Positions 37,233 to 49,200 of a stretch of 64,000 bases of DNA are shown piece after piece. Numbering within the stretch: position 1 is the stretch's first letter; every line of letters starts with the position of its first letter. The notes below the pieces were generated by a model, which saw nothing but the letters and a program-made list of their open reading frames with translations, was not told the origin of the DNA and searched no databases. The DNA comes from Phoronis australis. Taxonomy: Eukaryota > Phoronida > Phoronidae. The stretch lies in NCBI GenBank assembly GCA_002633005.1, contig NMRA01000239.1, positions 305,052 to 369,051 on the forward strand, in the 5' to 3' direction. Made by a program: the position numbers and the translations under genes.

Positions 37233-40200
37233 TTCATGACAACGTATATTTTGACGACACTAAACTACTGATACACGCCTAGAGACAAATTCAAAAGACT
37301 ATCTGGCTGATGTTTCTAGTATAACTTTCCATTATGTGACAATAGTACTGAAGAGTTTCAAGTTTAGCTTAATTTATTGATAATTGTTTGGGGAGTGTGT
37401 GGCCCCAAAAATCGCGGGCCCCCTGATAGCTCGGGGCCAAGGGCACGTGCCCTAATTGTCTTATGGTTAACACGACCCTGTACATGATGAGAATCAAAAT
37501 CACTAGGTGAACAGTTTTGCCCTCTGACGACCCACACGGACATTCTCAACAACCTTTTTTATACGAGCTGACGCCCGGAAAATGACTCGGTGACAAATAG
37601 CTTGTGACATGCGTAGGTGCTCGCAAACCAATTAAAGTATCCGGAGCCACTTTTCGAAAACTCTTACGTCACGTTATCGCAAACAGCTGTGCCTCGGCAA
37701 CGTTTTAGTAGCGTGTAGGAGGACCCATCAATGCGAAAACACTACCCTGGACAAAAAAGAACTATAGACGCGGGTTGTAACATTTATGTGCTCAGGAAAA
37801 ACGCATTTGGGTGGACCGAGCAACTGTCCACAACGTCTGACTATTCCGATTTCCGTCGGCAGACGGTTAAAACTGACGTCGTCACCGAGATGCTAACCAG
37901 CCAGTTCACAAGCTTACACACAGTGACGATTGGGCGTCAACTTTGTCCCTGTGATGGTACACATGGTACCTTTATTCTCGTATTCGTTACAATTTCATTA
38001 ACTGTTTAGTCCGCTGACTTCTGAGACACCAGAATCATTGAAAATGGAAGTCACAAATCTCTGTTGCTTGACAACTATTGATGACGGAGGTAAGTCAACG
38101 TTATGTTGTCGATGGTTTATATATCCAAAACCCGGGCCTGAACCACATAAAGGTTTTAAAATCGGGGTCATTTCATTTTGGACACTACTGTAGCAGATTT
38201 AGATTCAACGCAATGAAAATTCTTGAAACCAACTTTTCACTTAGTTTCCTTACCATTTCTGCCGAAGAGCTTGTGGAAGGATTCCGGCGATCGATAGGTG
38301 GGGGTAGAGCATCACTACAGGGGTGAACTGCGTACCGGTACTGTAGAAAGTTGTGTGGGGCGAGGCGGAGGGGAACTTTTGTCTCGAGAATGGTTTATAG
38401 AGAATAAACCGAAACGTCGATCAATATGTCGTTGTTTACATATGTGCTGATTTCATAGTTCGTACTGGCATATTTTGGCCAAAAACAAATATGAGTGGTT
38501 AACTGATGAGAGTGAAATGGTGGAAAGGTAATTGCTAGCATTACTGTCTCAACAATGGTTGTAATTGTTAGTACCCCCATTTCGGTTTTCTCTGACATTT
38601 GCAGAGTTATAGCCTGCAACTCTAAAAAGGTTAACTTGTGTTTATCTTCACAAAGGGCCACTTCCTAAAGGAACGATAAGTTTCATATTGGTTTTCTTTA
38701 TTTAATTTTTAATGCTTCTGCCCACTTGTTTTTTGTTTTTCTTACCGGGAACGAGTTGATAACTTTCTATCTAAGTTTTAAACTTGAAGTACCAAAACAG
38801 TGGTAAATTTTGATCGCCAGCAAAACTTATTAGTTAAGTTCATTGTGAGCCCATCCCTAAACTTACCACATTACAGGTACACTAAACATTTCATGTGTCA
38901 TTAAAGTTTAATCTTTATTAGAACTTAAATCATAAAATATATACAAAAGTGGAAAAATGGTGATAACCAAACTGAAGATTTGGAATCTCTGGACAATTTC
39001 GGTGGCATTGACTATATAGCTATTCTATTTTTTGTCAGTAATAAAAATGAAAAGTGGGCACAGCAACTGTTTCCTGGTAAAAAATCTGGTTAAACGAGAT
39101 TGAAAGAATATTAAAAAATGAATCCATGTGATGTTGCTAACTCTGATCAGTGTTTGTATATCCACCGAGTATATCAATACTCGCGGTATTTTACCTTCAA
39201 TCGTACACAATGGTTGTAGTTTTTAGATTATTAGTTCATCGATTTTTAAAAATCTAAAATAGTACTTGGCTGTTTTTTTTTCAGCTGAATACAGCCGTGG
39301 TGTTCGTTGATAACGAAAGTTAGGGGTTAATGCATTTTGAAAATTCGCCATTATGTACAGTCAGAGATGTTTACTACAGTTTATGGTCGGATAATAACAT
39401 TTAATTGGGTCTTGCTCGCATAAGGCATATGAGGTCATCACAATTGTACCTGATTCCGGCGCCGCGCTCTCTTTGATCCTGTTACAAGCCGCTCAGAAGG
39501 ACGAGCGGTGAAAATTCCCGCATATCTGTAGAAATGCACAACTTCCTTGTAAGCATATTATTCATGGTATGGTGGTGGTGTTGGTGGTGGCAGGTGGTAG
39601 GAGTGGTGGCCGGGTGGTGGTGGTAGGCTATATCATGTTGATAACACTCATGTCAGGCAACACCGTACGAGTTCCGAGGTGGTTGTTTTTAATTTGAACG
39701 CCAGCATGCGAATTATACCCACTCACCAACCACTAACGTACAGTATTACATGTTGCCGGTGGTATTGAAGTAAGAGAGGGTTAACTACAGTTTGAGCAAC
39801 TGCCCGCTCGTCAACACACACGAATACGCGAGGGTTCGAATTTCTAAACGGTGTCCGGACCTTTTGATAATATTTCATAATTCGACTTAGGTTCACGGCC
39901 GACTACAGTGAGCGATGTATTCAGCAACGAGAGACAACGCAACAGTGCATGCAACTCGATGTACTTTTAGTACTTCGCGCACTGAAACGACGATATGCAG
40001 GCATCAGGGCACTGGCTCTAACCTTGGTATTCGAAATCGAACTTGGATTGGGATTTTTATTCTATTGTTGTGTAAACTCAAGATGAGTGTCTATTAATAT
40101 ACAGCGGAACATTCGTGCCAACAAAAAACATCGTCGATTATCTCCTTATAACGAGAGAGCACTGAGGTTATTAGTAAGCTTTTGTATTAATTGTTGATTT

Positions 40201-42159
40201 ATTTTTCTGAAGGAAGTGAAATGCCATGTACTTGGTTTTGGGCCTACATTTAATGACTGTTTCTTGATGCATCGTCTTCAGACTCGTCCCCAAGCCTCAA
40301 CAAAGTGCTGGTCGGTTTTAGTCATTTGAGATTTGGAGATATCTTCTGCGCGCTGATTACTGAGGCCTTCACCACTGACAAGAACGACACAAGAACAGCT
40401 AGTCGGCTCAAACACTTGCTAGTTCTTGAATTCGTGTATAATCACTTCTTTGATATTATAAATTTGAATATTTTCCAGAAACTAATTCAAATCCGAAGGT
40501 ATATTTCAACTATTTTCACAGGCGTTGTTATTGCTACCAGATCGTGATTCATTCGGAAGCATTCGTTATTGTTTGAATGGTGCTCACGTAGGCTACGTAT
40601 TGTCGGCATATATTCATGGCAGCATGGAAATCATTTTGTTTATTGGAATCAAAATTGACTTAAATTGCTGCATAATTACCGTTAGTTTTGATTAGTGTGT
40701 TGTACTACCGCAAATTTCAAGGTTGATAAGACTTTCCTGACGGAATCACAGGCAAGTAAACAGCTTTGTTCCCAATCCTCAAGGTAGCGTTGATCGGTTT
40801 AGACTCGCTTTTGGCTTCCCAGGCAGGGTGAACTGATCGAGGGAAAGCAGCTTTATTTCTTTTCTACAACAAAACCACAAATGAAATAAAATTGGCAGTT
40901 TTCAACACAAAACCAGTACTCGCATGTAACTCTTAGGCACTAGCTAGCAGACAAAACGCACTTAGAATACCAAAACACTCCAGACTGGAAAAATTGGGAA
41001 GACAATAGCGGGTGTCGATCCTACTGTTTTTTTGCTAACCTGAAAAGTCTGAGGCGGGTACCTAGTAATCATTTCCAGCTAATGAAAAGTTACCTTGCCG
41101 GGACTTACGAACAGAATGACACGGATGCACTGATAAAAATAGGTCAAAAGGGTAACATACAGCATTTTTTCAAACAAATGCCATTCCGAAGCTACCACAC
41201 TTGAGCCTCTCAAAATATCCAGCCGGCAATCCAGAAGGGGCGGGTGGGGGGAGGGTCGAGGGGAGAATTCGACTATGGCCACTTCGAGGCTTAATGGTGA
41301 GGAAAAATTTATTGCCAGAATTCTGACTTACTATTTTTAGGGAAATCGACTGAATTTTTATGAGCAATATAAAGTTATATCAACTTTTGAAATGTGCTGT
41401 AGTATGAAAACTAACGGTGGCTATCATGCAGCAATTTAGATCTCAGTAGATTACTGCAAAAATGGTTGTATTTTGATTTATGAACATAACAATGTCTATG
41501 GTACCATGAATATAACAGAATTGACTGTAAGCCTTTAGTTAACAATAACGAAAACTTTGTCTTCAATCTTAATAAAAACAACGATGCATTTAACCGGCTT
41601 GATATGTTTCTGCGTTTGTTATAACACCCGATCATCAGAAGAAAAACTTGTGTCCACCTTGCTAGGCCCAACAACAAGTAATAATACTCAGACACAGTCA
41701 GTTACAGGGGAGTAACAATAGACTAAGAATGAGAACCTGTGGTGTCAGTGCCAATCCGAGTCTTGAGACTGGGCTTACCCTGATGCGCGCAACCAGCCTC
41801 ATTGGGAGGCTCGAATTTCTCGACATGGGAACAAAAATCCGAGTCATCGAGGACTAAAAAAAACAAAGAAAAAACGGAGCCACTAGCCGGTTCAGGCTTA
41901 CGAATTGTGCATCCGCGCCAATTTTCTGTCAGTGCCCTTTGTGGACTTTTTTGTAGTAGTACTCGGACTCTTTTTTTCGCTAAGGCGGACCTTTTTGCCC
42001 GATTCGCCGAAATTGGGGGAGGGGGTGGCTCATACTCACTAATTGATGTCAAGTGTAGAGCCTCACGAATTTTCAGCTCCATAAAGTTTGTTTTTATTAA
42101 CATATGCTGCTACTTGCTATGGTATCAGAGATTGTCTTCAATCTGCTCAGTTCCGAATC
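37233..42159. other. Non-coding interval, no gene seen
   Basis: Open frames here are short and lack splice or similarity support. A GGT-rich tract lies at about 39565-39627. Compositionally biased frames near 41.7-42.1 kb run into the assembly gap and were not accepted as genes. Confidence 0.4.
39565..39627 (+). repeat. GGTGGT-rich simple repeat
   Basis: Repeated GGTGGTG words with several GG pairs at short spacing. It could form two-tetrad G-quadruplexes but is otherwise ordinary low-complexity DNA. Confidence 0.7.
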
Positions 42160-42228
42160 NNNNNNNNNNNNNNNNNNNNNNNNNNNNNNNNNNNNNNNNN
42201 NNNNNNNNNNNNNNNNNNNNNNNNNNNN
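42160..42228. other. Assembly gap of 69 Ns
   Basis: A run of unknown bases. Composition changes sharply across it: AT-rich before, GC-rich with CCGGGG words after. The gap may be misjoined or of arbitrary size. Confidence 0.98.
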
Positions 42229-42631
42229 TGTTGCCTCGGGGAATTGGGCAAAGCGCGATTGCATTTGCACGGGCGGCCTGAAACTTGCGGGGGCTGGGGT
42301 CGGGACCCGGGGCATTGTTCACTGGAGAAAATCTATCGGTGGGCACAATCAGTCCGCTGGGGTTTGAGCCCCACCCGGCCTCAGCTCATCCGCGCTACCG
42401 CGGTTCTAGTTGCGCAATATTTCCCGCGCTTCACGCTGTTGCTGTTTCATTTTGCTTGCGGCAGCAATTAAGGGGGGGAGGGGCTAAATCCGCCTAGCTA
42501 ATGCATGCTTTCGGCCGATCATGTCAAAAAAGTGAGGACAAGACTGATATTCAAGAGCTGGTATTTAAGTATTAACTGAGATTCAAGTGTTTGAAAGTTT
42601 CTTGTGTCCAATCGCTCTTGTCAGTGGTGAA

Positions 42632-42696
42632 CCATGGGCGGCGAGGGGGCCTGGGGGGCTATAGCCCCACTTTTTTCAGTGCTGCGCCGCCCATGG
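42632..42696. mobile_element. Short GGCGGCGCA-ended palindromic element, copy 3
   Basis: CCATGGGCGGCG on the left and CGCCGCCCATGG on the right are inverted repeats flanking a GGGGGGCTATAGCCCC core. It matches the two copies at 31.72-31.85 kb and is the best preserved at its ends. Confidence 0.65.
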
Positions 42697-43096
42697 GAAC
42701 GCCGTCTACGACCCGCAATTAAATCAGCGCGCGGTAGGGATCTCAGTCCAGTCGGCGGCACGGCCAAGCCTCAAATGGCTAAACCTGTTAGCGTCATCTT
42801 GCGGCTTGTGGACGAAGCCATTCACCATTTTGTTTATGAACTCAAAGCCCGTGTTGCAGCGTCACCTGTTGGCTATACAAAGAAATAATGCAGTGTGGTG
42901 GTAAGTGGTGAGCAACAGCTCCGTATTGCTGTAGTATTTCTTATCAGTGCTAATGTAAACGCTGCCAGGTAGCCTGTCCCGTGTTAGAGTCTTTGAATAA
43001 TTGAAAGCGAGTTTGAAAAACAATGCCGTGTTTTTAATTTGAGTCGGTTAAAACACGATTAATGGGCCGATGACGACTGACCCAGTTGCTTGTGTT

Positions 43097-43140
43097 CCCT
43101 TGCCTTGGCCTTGGCCTTGCCCTTGGCTTTGCGCTGGCCA
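43097..43140 (+). repeat. CCTTGG hexamer repeat
   Basis: Six or so imperfect copies of CCTTGG / CCTTGC in a row. Low-complexity DNA. Confidence 0.75.
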
Positions 43141-44727
43141 CTGCATTGCACTGCAGGCATGAAGCTTCGTCCTTTATAGACTTTAGCTGTTGTTGTACCT
43201 GTGTTCTGTGCAGCCACTGACGCGTGCTACTTTCAAATTACCTCTTTCGTCTGTTCTATTTGTATGTGGCTTCAGACTCTTGAGTAAGCAGGGTAAGTCT
43301 AACTCCTTCACGGCTTCAGTCCTTGTTACCCACAAACTCTCTAATGCTAACTGTAACCAATGTCATCCTCTAAATAATGTGGCCGTTATTCAGGGATTAC
43401 TTGGTACTGTCGAAACCAGGGTTCATTGACCAGTGCCCCATTGTCACTGACGGTAGTGCCCTCACTAGTAGCGTCGCTATCGTTTTGTAGTGTTTCACAA
43501 TAACCTTTCTCCTACTGTCACCAATGCTGTTCGCATATGACGTACCAGTACTTTCATTTTGTGTTTTTGTCATCGATGGCATGAGTCTGTTATAGTACTA
43601 TGATCACACTAAGTGACTACTTGTTATTTAATCAGAGCCAATAACATTTAAAGTCAGTGTTATTTATGTGGTACTGTAGAAAAATACCAAATTTGGCCTA
43701 CTTCAAAACATCAGTTCTCAGAAATGAGTGATTGGACTCTAACGAAACAAATCAGTTGTACTATTCGTTACCAGTATGCAGCAGCCTGCAATACGCTGCT
43801 AAGGATTGTTTTTGAAATGTGCCACTTTAATAAAGAATGGATCGTTATGATTTTCATAATTTTTAAAATTTTAACACCGTTTTGAGATTTCATTGTGAAA
43901 TTTATATTCAACAAAATTCTGTCTTTTTATTGATGGCCGCTGTTTTCTTAACGAATGAATGTACGCCTACCTTACTTCTTGCTAAATTGCACTAAAAAGA
44001 CATTGAATTAAGATATGTATGATTTTGTGAATATTAGGCTTATGACCCAGACGTTACTGATAAGATCTTACATAACCGTAACTAATTTGATATAGTTGAC
44101 TGGCTTTGTAGGAATACCTGTTCATAGTTTGTATGGTGAGAGGATTATTCACATATCTCGCAAAGGACTGAGTGTTCCTGATGAACTGGTAACTACCTAC
44201 ATAAACAAGGTTCCAGGTGATCAGTGCATTGGGCTTAATTACCAGAGCGGCCTGGCCAGAGCGGCCTGCGCATGGTTGGTACAATGTGTCCTGGAGTGTA
44301 GAAAAATGATCAGTAATAATAGTATTCATTGCTCAGTGATGTTCAATGTTTTTACTGGCTTCTCAGACAGTGCTTGCACAGTATTCTTAAAAACAAAGCT
44401 CTACTTAGGAGACTTTTCATACTGGCGCTCTCTGAGTAATGAGAGCGCGAAAGTGACCTGATCTGCTTGATCTGGACTCAGACTCGGTGGAGTGAAATGC
44501 AAATAGTGGTTCATTAATTTATAGGCATAGTAACAAATTCCATTGTGAGCCATCGCAATTGTTTGATTAGTTTAAGTAATTACTGGCTGGTATCGAAATT
44601 CTCCCACATCAACTGCAGCCACCGGCTTTGTTGCAGATTCTTCTTCGCAGTGGAAATGTATGAAACGTGGTGTCCTTATTCATCCATTGATATTTCAAAA
44701 GGTTTGCCTTTTTTCTGTAGAGGAGGT

Positions 44728-44798
44728 AGTGTGGCCTAATGGGATAGGTGTCTGGTTCCTTTACTCAAAGTCATGGGTTGTTGTCTCATTGGGGCACA
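44728..44798 (+). repeat. Degenerate tRNA-derived SINE
   Basis: TGTGGCCTAATGGGATAGGTG resembles the 5' half of an arginine-type tRNA with its A box. About 40 bp later, GGGTTGTTGTCTC stands where the B box should be but is mutated. It is best read as an old SINE head. Confidence 0.5.
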
Positions 44799-46240
44799 GT
44801 GCTAGACCCTTGAGCCAGGTCGCTAAGTCCTCAACTCAGTTTTATCTATATAATTAGTAAAGCATAATGGTTGAAATTTTGTAATAATATAACTAAAAAC
44901 TGAGCCCAGACTTCATTGAAAATAAATAGGGTCTCCATCCTTAAATTGGGGGTGTTGCTTGAAAAGATCCCTAATTGACAAGTCAACGTAGAGCTCACAC
45001 TCAATTTGTATCAAAGTCAAAAGTTGACTTAGTAACGAAACTAAAACAATACAAGAAAGGGCAATCGATGTTTTCACAAATCCAAAAATACACAGTAGAT
45101 TTAGGGACCTTAATTGAATCCCTATTTGGGACTGTTTCATGCAACCGGGCACTGACCACTATGAAATTGATGTCAACTTGCCTTACTCAGATGGGAAGTG
45201 ATTTTTGGTCTTGAAAAGAACCGACAGTTCATCATTGCATGGTGAATAAACTGACACGCCATGACAACTCAAATTGTAGGGCATTGTCTCAAGTGCTGAA
45301 TAAAGAATTCATTGTCTGTTCATTACAAGCCCAGACATCACGCTTGTTTTGAGACCAATTTCATAATGGTTTAGAGGTATCAATCATAAGTCGGTTCAGT
45401 CGCTGAAGGCAAGTTTATAACTGCTTTAAAAGCTGTCATGATTTAAGTTTTACTAAAGTACTAACTTTAGTTAGAGCTGAAAAGTTTAAAGCCGGATTGG
45501 GCATTTGCAAATATTGTGACACCTTCAGGGATCGCTCTTAGTAGCATTTCCGTGTAAAAAAATCAAATGCCACAAGTCAAGTCGAACAGTTCTTGGCATG
45601 GACGCAGATTCTCTGATCTTGGTAGCAATGCAGTCTGTGCGAGTTACCTTGTAGAATTGTATGGTTGACCAACTGTGAATGTGCTTTGTAGTTTAATGAA
45701 ATGACTTGCAGTAATTGTCATTTTTTAAATTTGGTCACAACATTTTGAAACAGATTCGGTTTCGTATTATGGGGGTTATCCCTGAATTTGGGTTGTGTCT
45801 GAAAACGTTACTCAATGAATGACTGGCTTTCAGAACACAGATTCAGGATTTGGGGCTACGTTTTGTGAGCTACATGCGCGTATCTGTTGAAGCCCCAGCC
45901 ATCTAGATTTGACGCTTATCATCAACTCCAGTTCTATTCAGTTCCATCAAGTGTGGCTCACACATGCATTAGAGATAACTTAGACTCTAACAAAATCCAG
46001 TATTTCACTCAGCATCAGCTTATATTAACTCAAAATGTTACCTAGCTCAGCGGCAAGTCCATGATTCATTTCTGGGGTGTATGGTATCCTCTGGGGGTAT
46101 TACCGGCCTCCCCTGACGTGATGTGGGGGGGAGGGGGGCGGGCCGTGTTCGCCGAGTTCCACTTTTATTTTCCCATTGATACTGTATCTTGTTAACCAAT
46201 AGTTTTGCTGTAATCTAATAAATGTTTGAATTTCAGCACT

Positions 46241-49200
46241 ATGCTAGGTCCAGCTTGTCGACGAGTCAGTAGATTAGCGAAGCAAATGACAATGGCGAAC
46301 AAAGGAGCCCTAGGGAGTCAGCCCAGTAGAGGTAAAGTGCTGACACTGGACACGATGAACCCTCATGTGAAAGTGATGGAGTATGCTGTAAGAGGTCCGA
46401 TTGTGGCACGTGCTGGAGAACTTCAGCAAGAACTGAAAAAGGTCAGAGGTTATAGTGGAAATTAATAATTCTGGTGATGTTAGTTTTTTCCTGGCTGGCA
46501 GAAAGACCTGTGTACCTGATGTTTTTAATCTATTGAAACAATTGGCAATCTTTGCTAAAATGTCTCAAGCTACTAACTTAGTCTCCAGGATTATCTATGT
46601 ATGAGCTGCGTCACATGATACTCAATGTTTCAACACGCTACACCATGTTTGAACGAGTAAGTAATGGAGATATCACTGATGCGCAGAACACTTGAGACAC
46701 ACCCATAGTTGTCAATATTTCAAAATGGAAAAGCCCAACACCTGGATCTCGGCCGTACGACAAGGGTCACATGTCCACGGCTTCACCCAGAAACACTCCG
46801 ATAGTGTTTTTAATTTTTTTTGTAGTCGGCAGGTCTGTGAAGTGGAACAGGGAAACAGAGTACAGTAAATTGCATGGGAATGCACAAAATATATTATGAT
46901 ATGTAAATTTTGTTGTTTTGTGTCAAAAAGCAGTTCTGTTGCGGTGACAGAGCACAGTACAAAGATTCAAAAAAGCTATAATGCTTCTGCCTAAAACGTG
47001 ACAGTTGGCAAGTAAACACACCATGTAAAGGGAATCCTGAGATTGGAATAGGGATGGTATTCATTTTTCAAAATTTTGGTGTAAGATCAGTAATTTTGTT
47101 CATCCTCATGGTGTAAATTTAGCTGACTAATTTACACCGTATCACCAGTATAAACCTCGGGTGACAACTAAAACACAGATTTCCGCAAACGATCACCATC
47201 TCCAGTCACTGTCATTTCATCCATTTGCGGCATGTGCTATTGTGTGTGAACAGCGGACTTAGGAGTTAGGATCTGACAGTCTCCTCATTTTCAGCACGAT
47301 ATAATGAATAATACATACTTTGCACCTTTTTAAAATAGGAATACTTACGTATTGACATAGATAAAAAGCTTTGGATAGAAATATTTGGCAACTGCCATTT
47401 CCTGAATTATCACGACGCCCCCTGTAGTTCAAACGTATTTACCCACAATACTGCGCGTCAGTAGGAATCTTGCCCCTCAGTTGAACATTGGTGCTGCTCT
47501 AGTGTCATATTTTACTTCAAAACTGGTTTGTCATTTGTTATACTAATGCTAGTACAATTTTAAAATATTAATATTAAAATATAAAAGCTGCATGGGGGGT
47601 GCATAAAACATCCTACTCGTATGTGAAATGTGTTTTCTGTTCCTCCTTATGAAAGCTAGGTCAATTAGAGAAAGCATTTTTCTACCTCTCCAAATAGGTG
47701 AAGATGTGAGACTTCATTTTTGAATGGTATGGCCATAATTTCAAAACCCAATGGCATTCCACTACCCTGTTCTATATGGACTGTGTCCCCCACCCCTGCC
47801 AAGCATGGTGTCTATTACATAAGAGTGTTCTGTCATAACCTCAATTTTAACGTAAATTATGACAATAAAAAGGATGTTCCAGTAATCGGGGTCCAATTGT
47901 GTGATGATTGTAACCAGTTTTATAAGCAGGGCATGCTTTGTAAGATGGCTAGAAACACGAAACGAATGATTTTTACCCCCGGGGCTTAGTTCCGATCGGG
48001 CAAATGAATTGGTTTTTAGTTTGAAAAGAGAAAGTTTAGAGATAGTAAGGGGTTAAGAATTAATGTTGCTGATTCGTGACATTGTGTGGGTCATTTTACA
48101 TGACATTAACCGAGGTAGCGTAATTTCTGTTATGACATCAAGTGGGCTCCACTGGACGAAAGCTCGATTTGGTGACCTGCAGCTCACCAATACGACCTCA
48201 GATTTTGTTTGGGGACCTGGAAAAAAAGTTGTCACAAAGTCAGCAGATTTTTGTGAATTGGTGCCTTGTCAGAACATGTCAGACAAACAACAGTTCATCT
48301 CTATCCTTCACTTCGAAATGAGTGGTGCCTTACAAACTTTAAAGTTGATAATTTTTTCCCAAGCATAATTTCTGTGTTTCAAAATTGGTTCTATTTATTT
48401 TGTGAAGTCATTTGCCACTCTCATCACAAATCTGAGCATGTGATCAAGTACAAAGGAATTCAACAGACGGGAGTCGGAACTGTTTGTGTTAGCTGCGATA
48501 CAACTATGGTATTTAGTGCTTCATATCTGTAATGGAAAACATGAAGAATAAATTTCAATTGTCCACTATATTGTACTATTTATTTGAGAGATTTTACCAA
48601 AAAGTTTGAAATGAGGCCAAGAACTTGGTTTGTGAACATCGGTGAAAGTTGGGTATTAGTAGACGTGGTGTCCTACATTGTATAAGTGTGTGTTGTAACT
48701 GACCCTTTTATTGTCTCCAGGGAGTAAAGAAGCCTTTCACAGAAGTGATATTGTGTAACATCGGTGATTGCCACGCTATGGGACAGAAACCTCTTACCTT
48801 TCTTAGACAGGTGAGTTATGTGAAGGGTCAGTGGCTGGTCATATGAAACTGGCCACAATGCAAAATGAAACACTGAACAGTAGTAATACCCCAGCAAGAA
48901 CAAACTAAATAGTCCCAAAATTTTTCTTGGGTTTTTATGCTCCAAAATATGTGCATTGGTATACATATGTAGTGCATCAGTTGCACTCTGTTTTGATGGA
49001 TGCTTGACATCATACAAAAGATTGCATGCTGGCTAGATGGGCAGCCTTGTTCGAAGAAATGGATGGATAAGGTGAAGGAATTTGTTGCTATTTGTCTGAT
49101 TGATGTATTTGCAATCAGATTATTTTGTAGTGCGTGTTAATGTCGCTGGTTATATTATTTGATGTAATTCTTTTGTAAATTATTATGAGCATTGCTGTAC

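Larger units (their letters stand above)
42229..46240. other. Non-coding interval upstream of GPT
   Basis: Apart from a short MITE, a CCTTGG repeat and a SINE listed separately, no gene was recognised. A 121-codon open frame at 44096-44461 has no recognisable similarity or splice context. The last kilobase should contain the 5' UTR or promoter of GPT, including G-rich runs near 46.12 kb. Confidence 0.4.

Noticed and set aside
41723-42281. Overlapping open frames of 126 and 159 codons on opposite strands next to the gap
   Set aside because: The longer one runs through the N run. Both are compositionally biased and mirror each other, with no splice or family support.
44096-44461. 121-codon open frame on the plus strand upstream of GPT
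   Set aside because: No recognisable domain, no convincing splice sites, and unlike the GPT exons it has no counterpart seen upstream of the second GPT copy.
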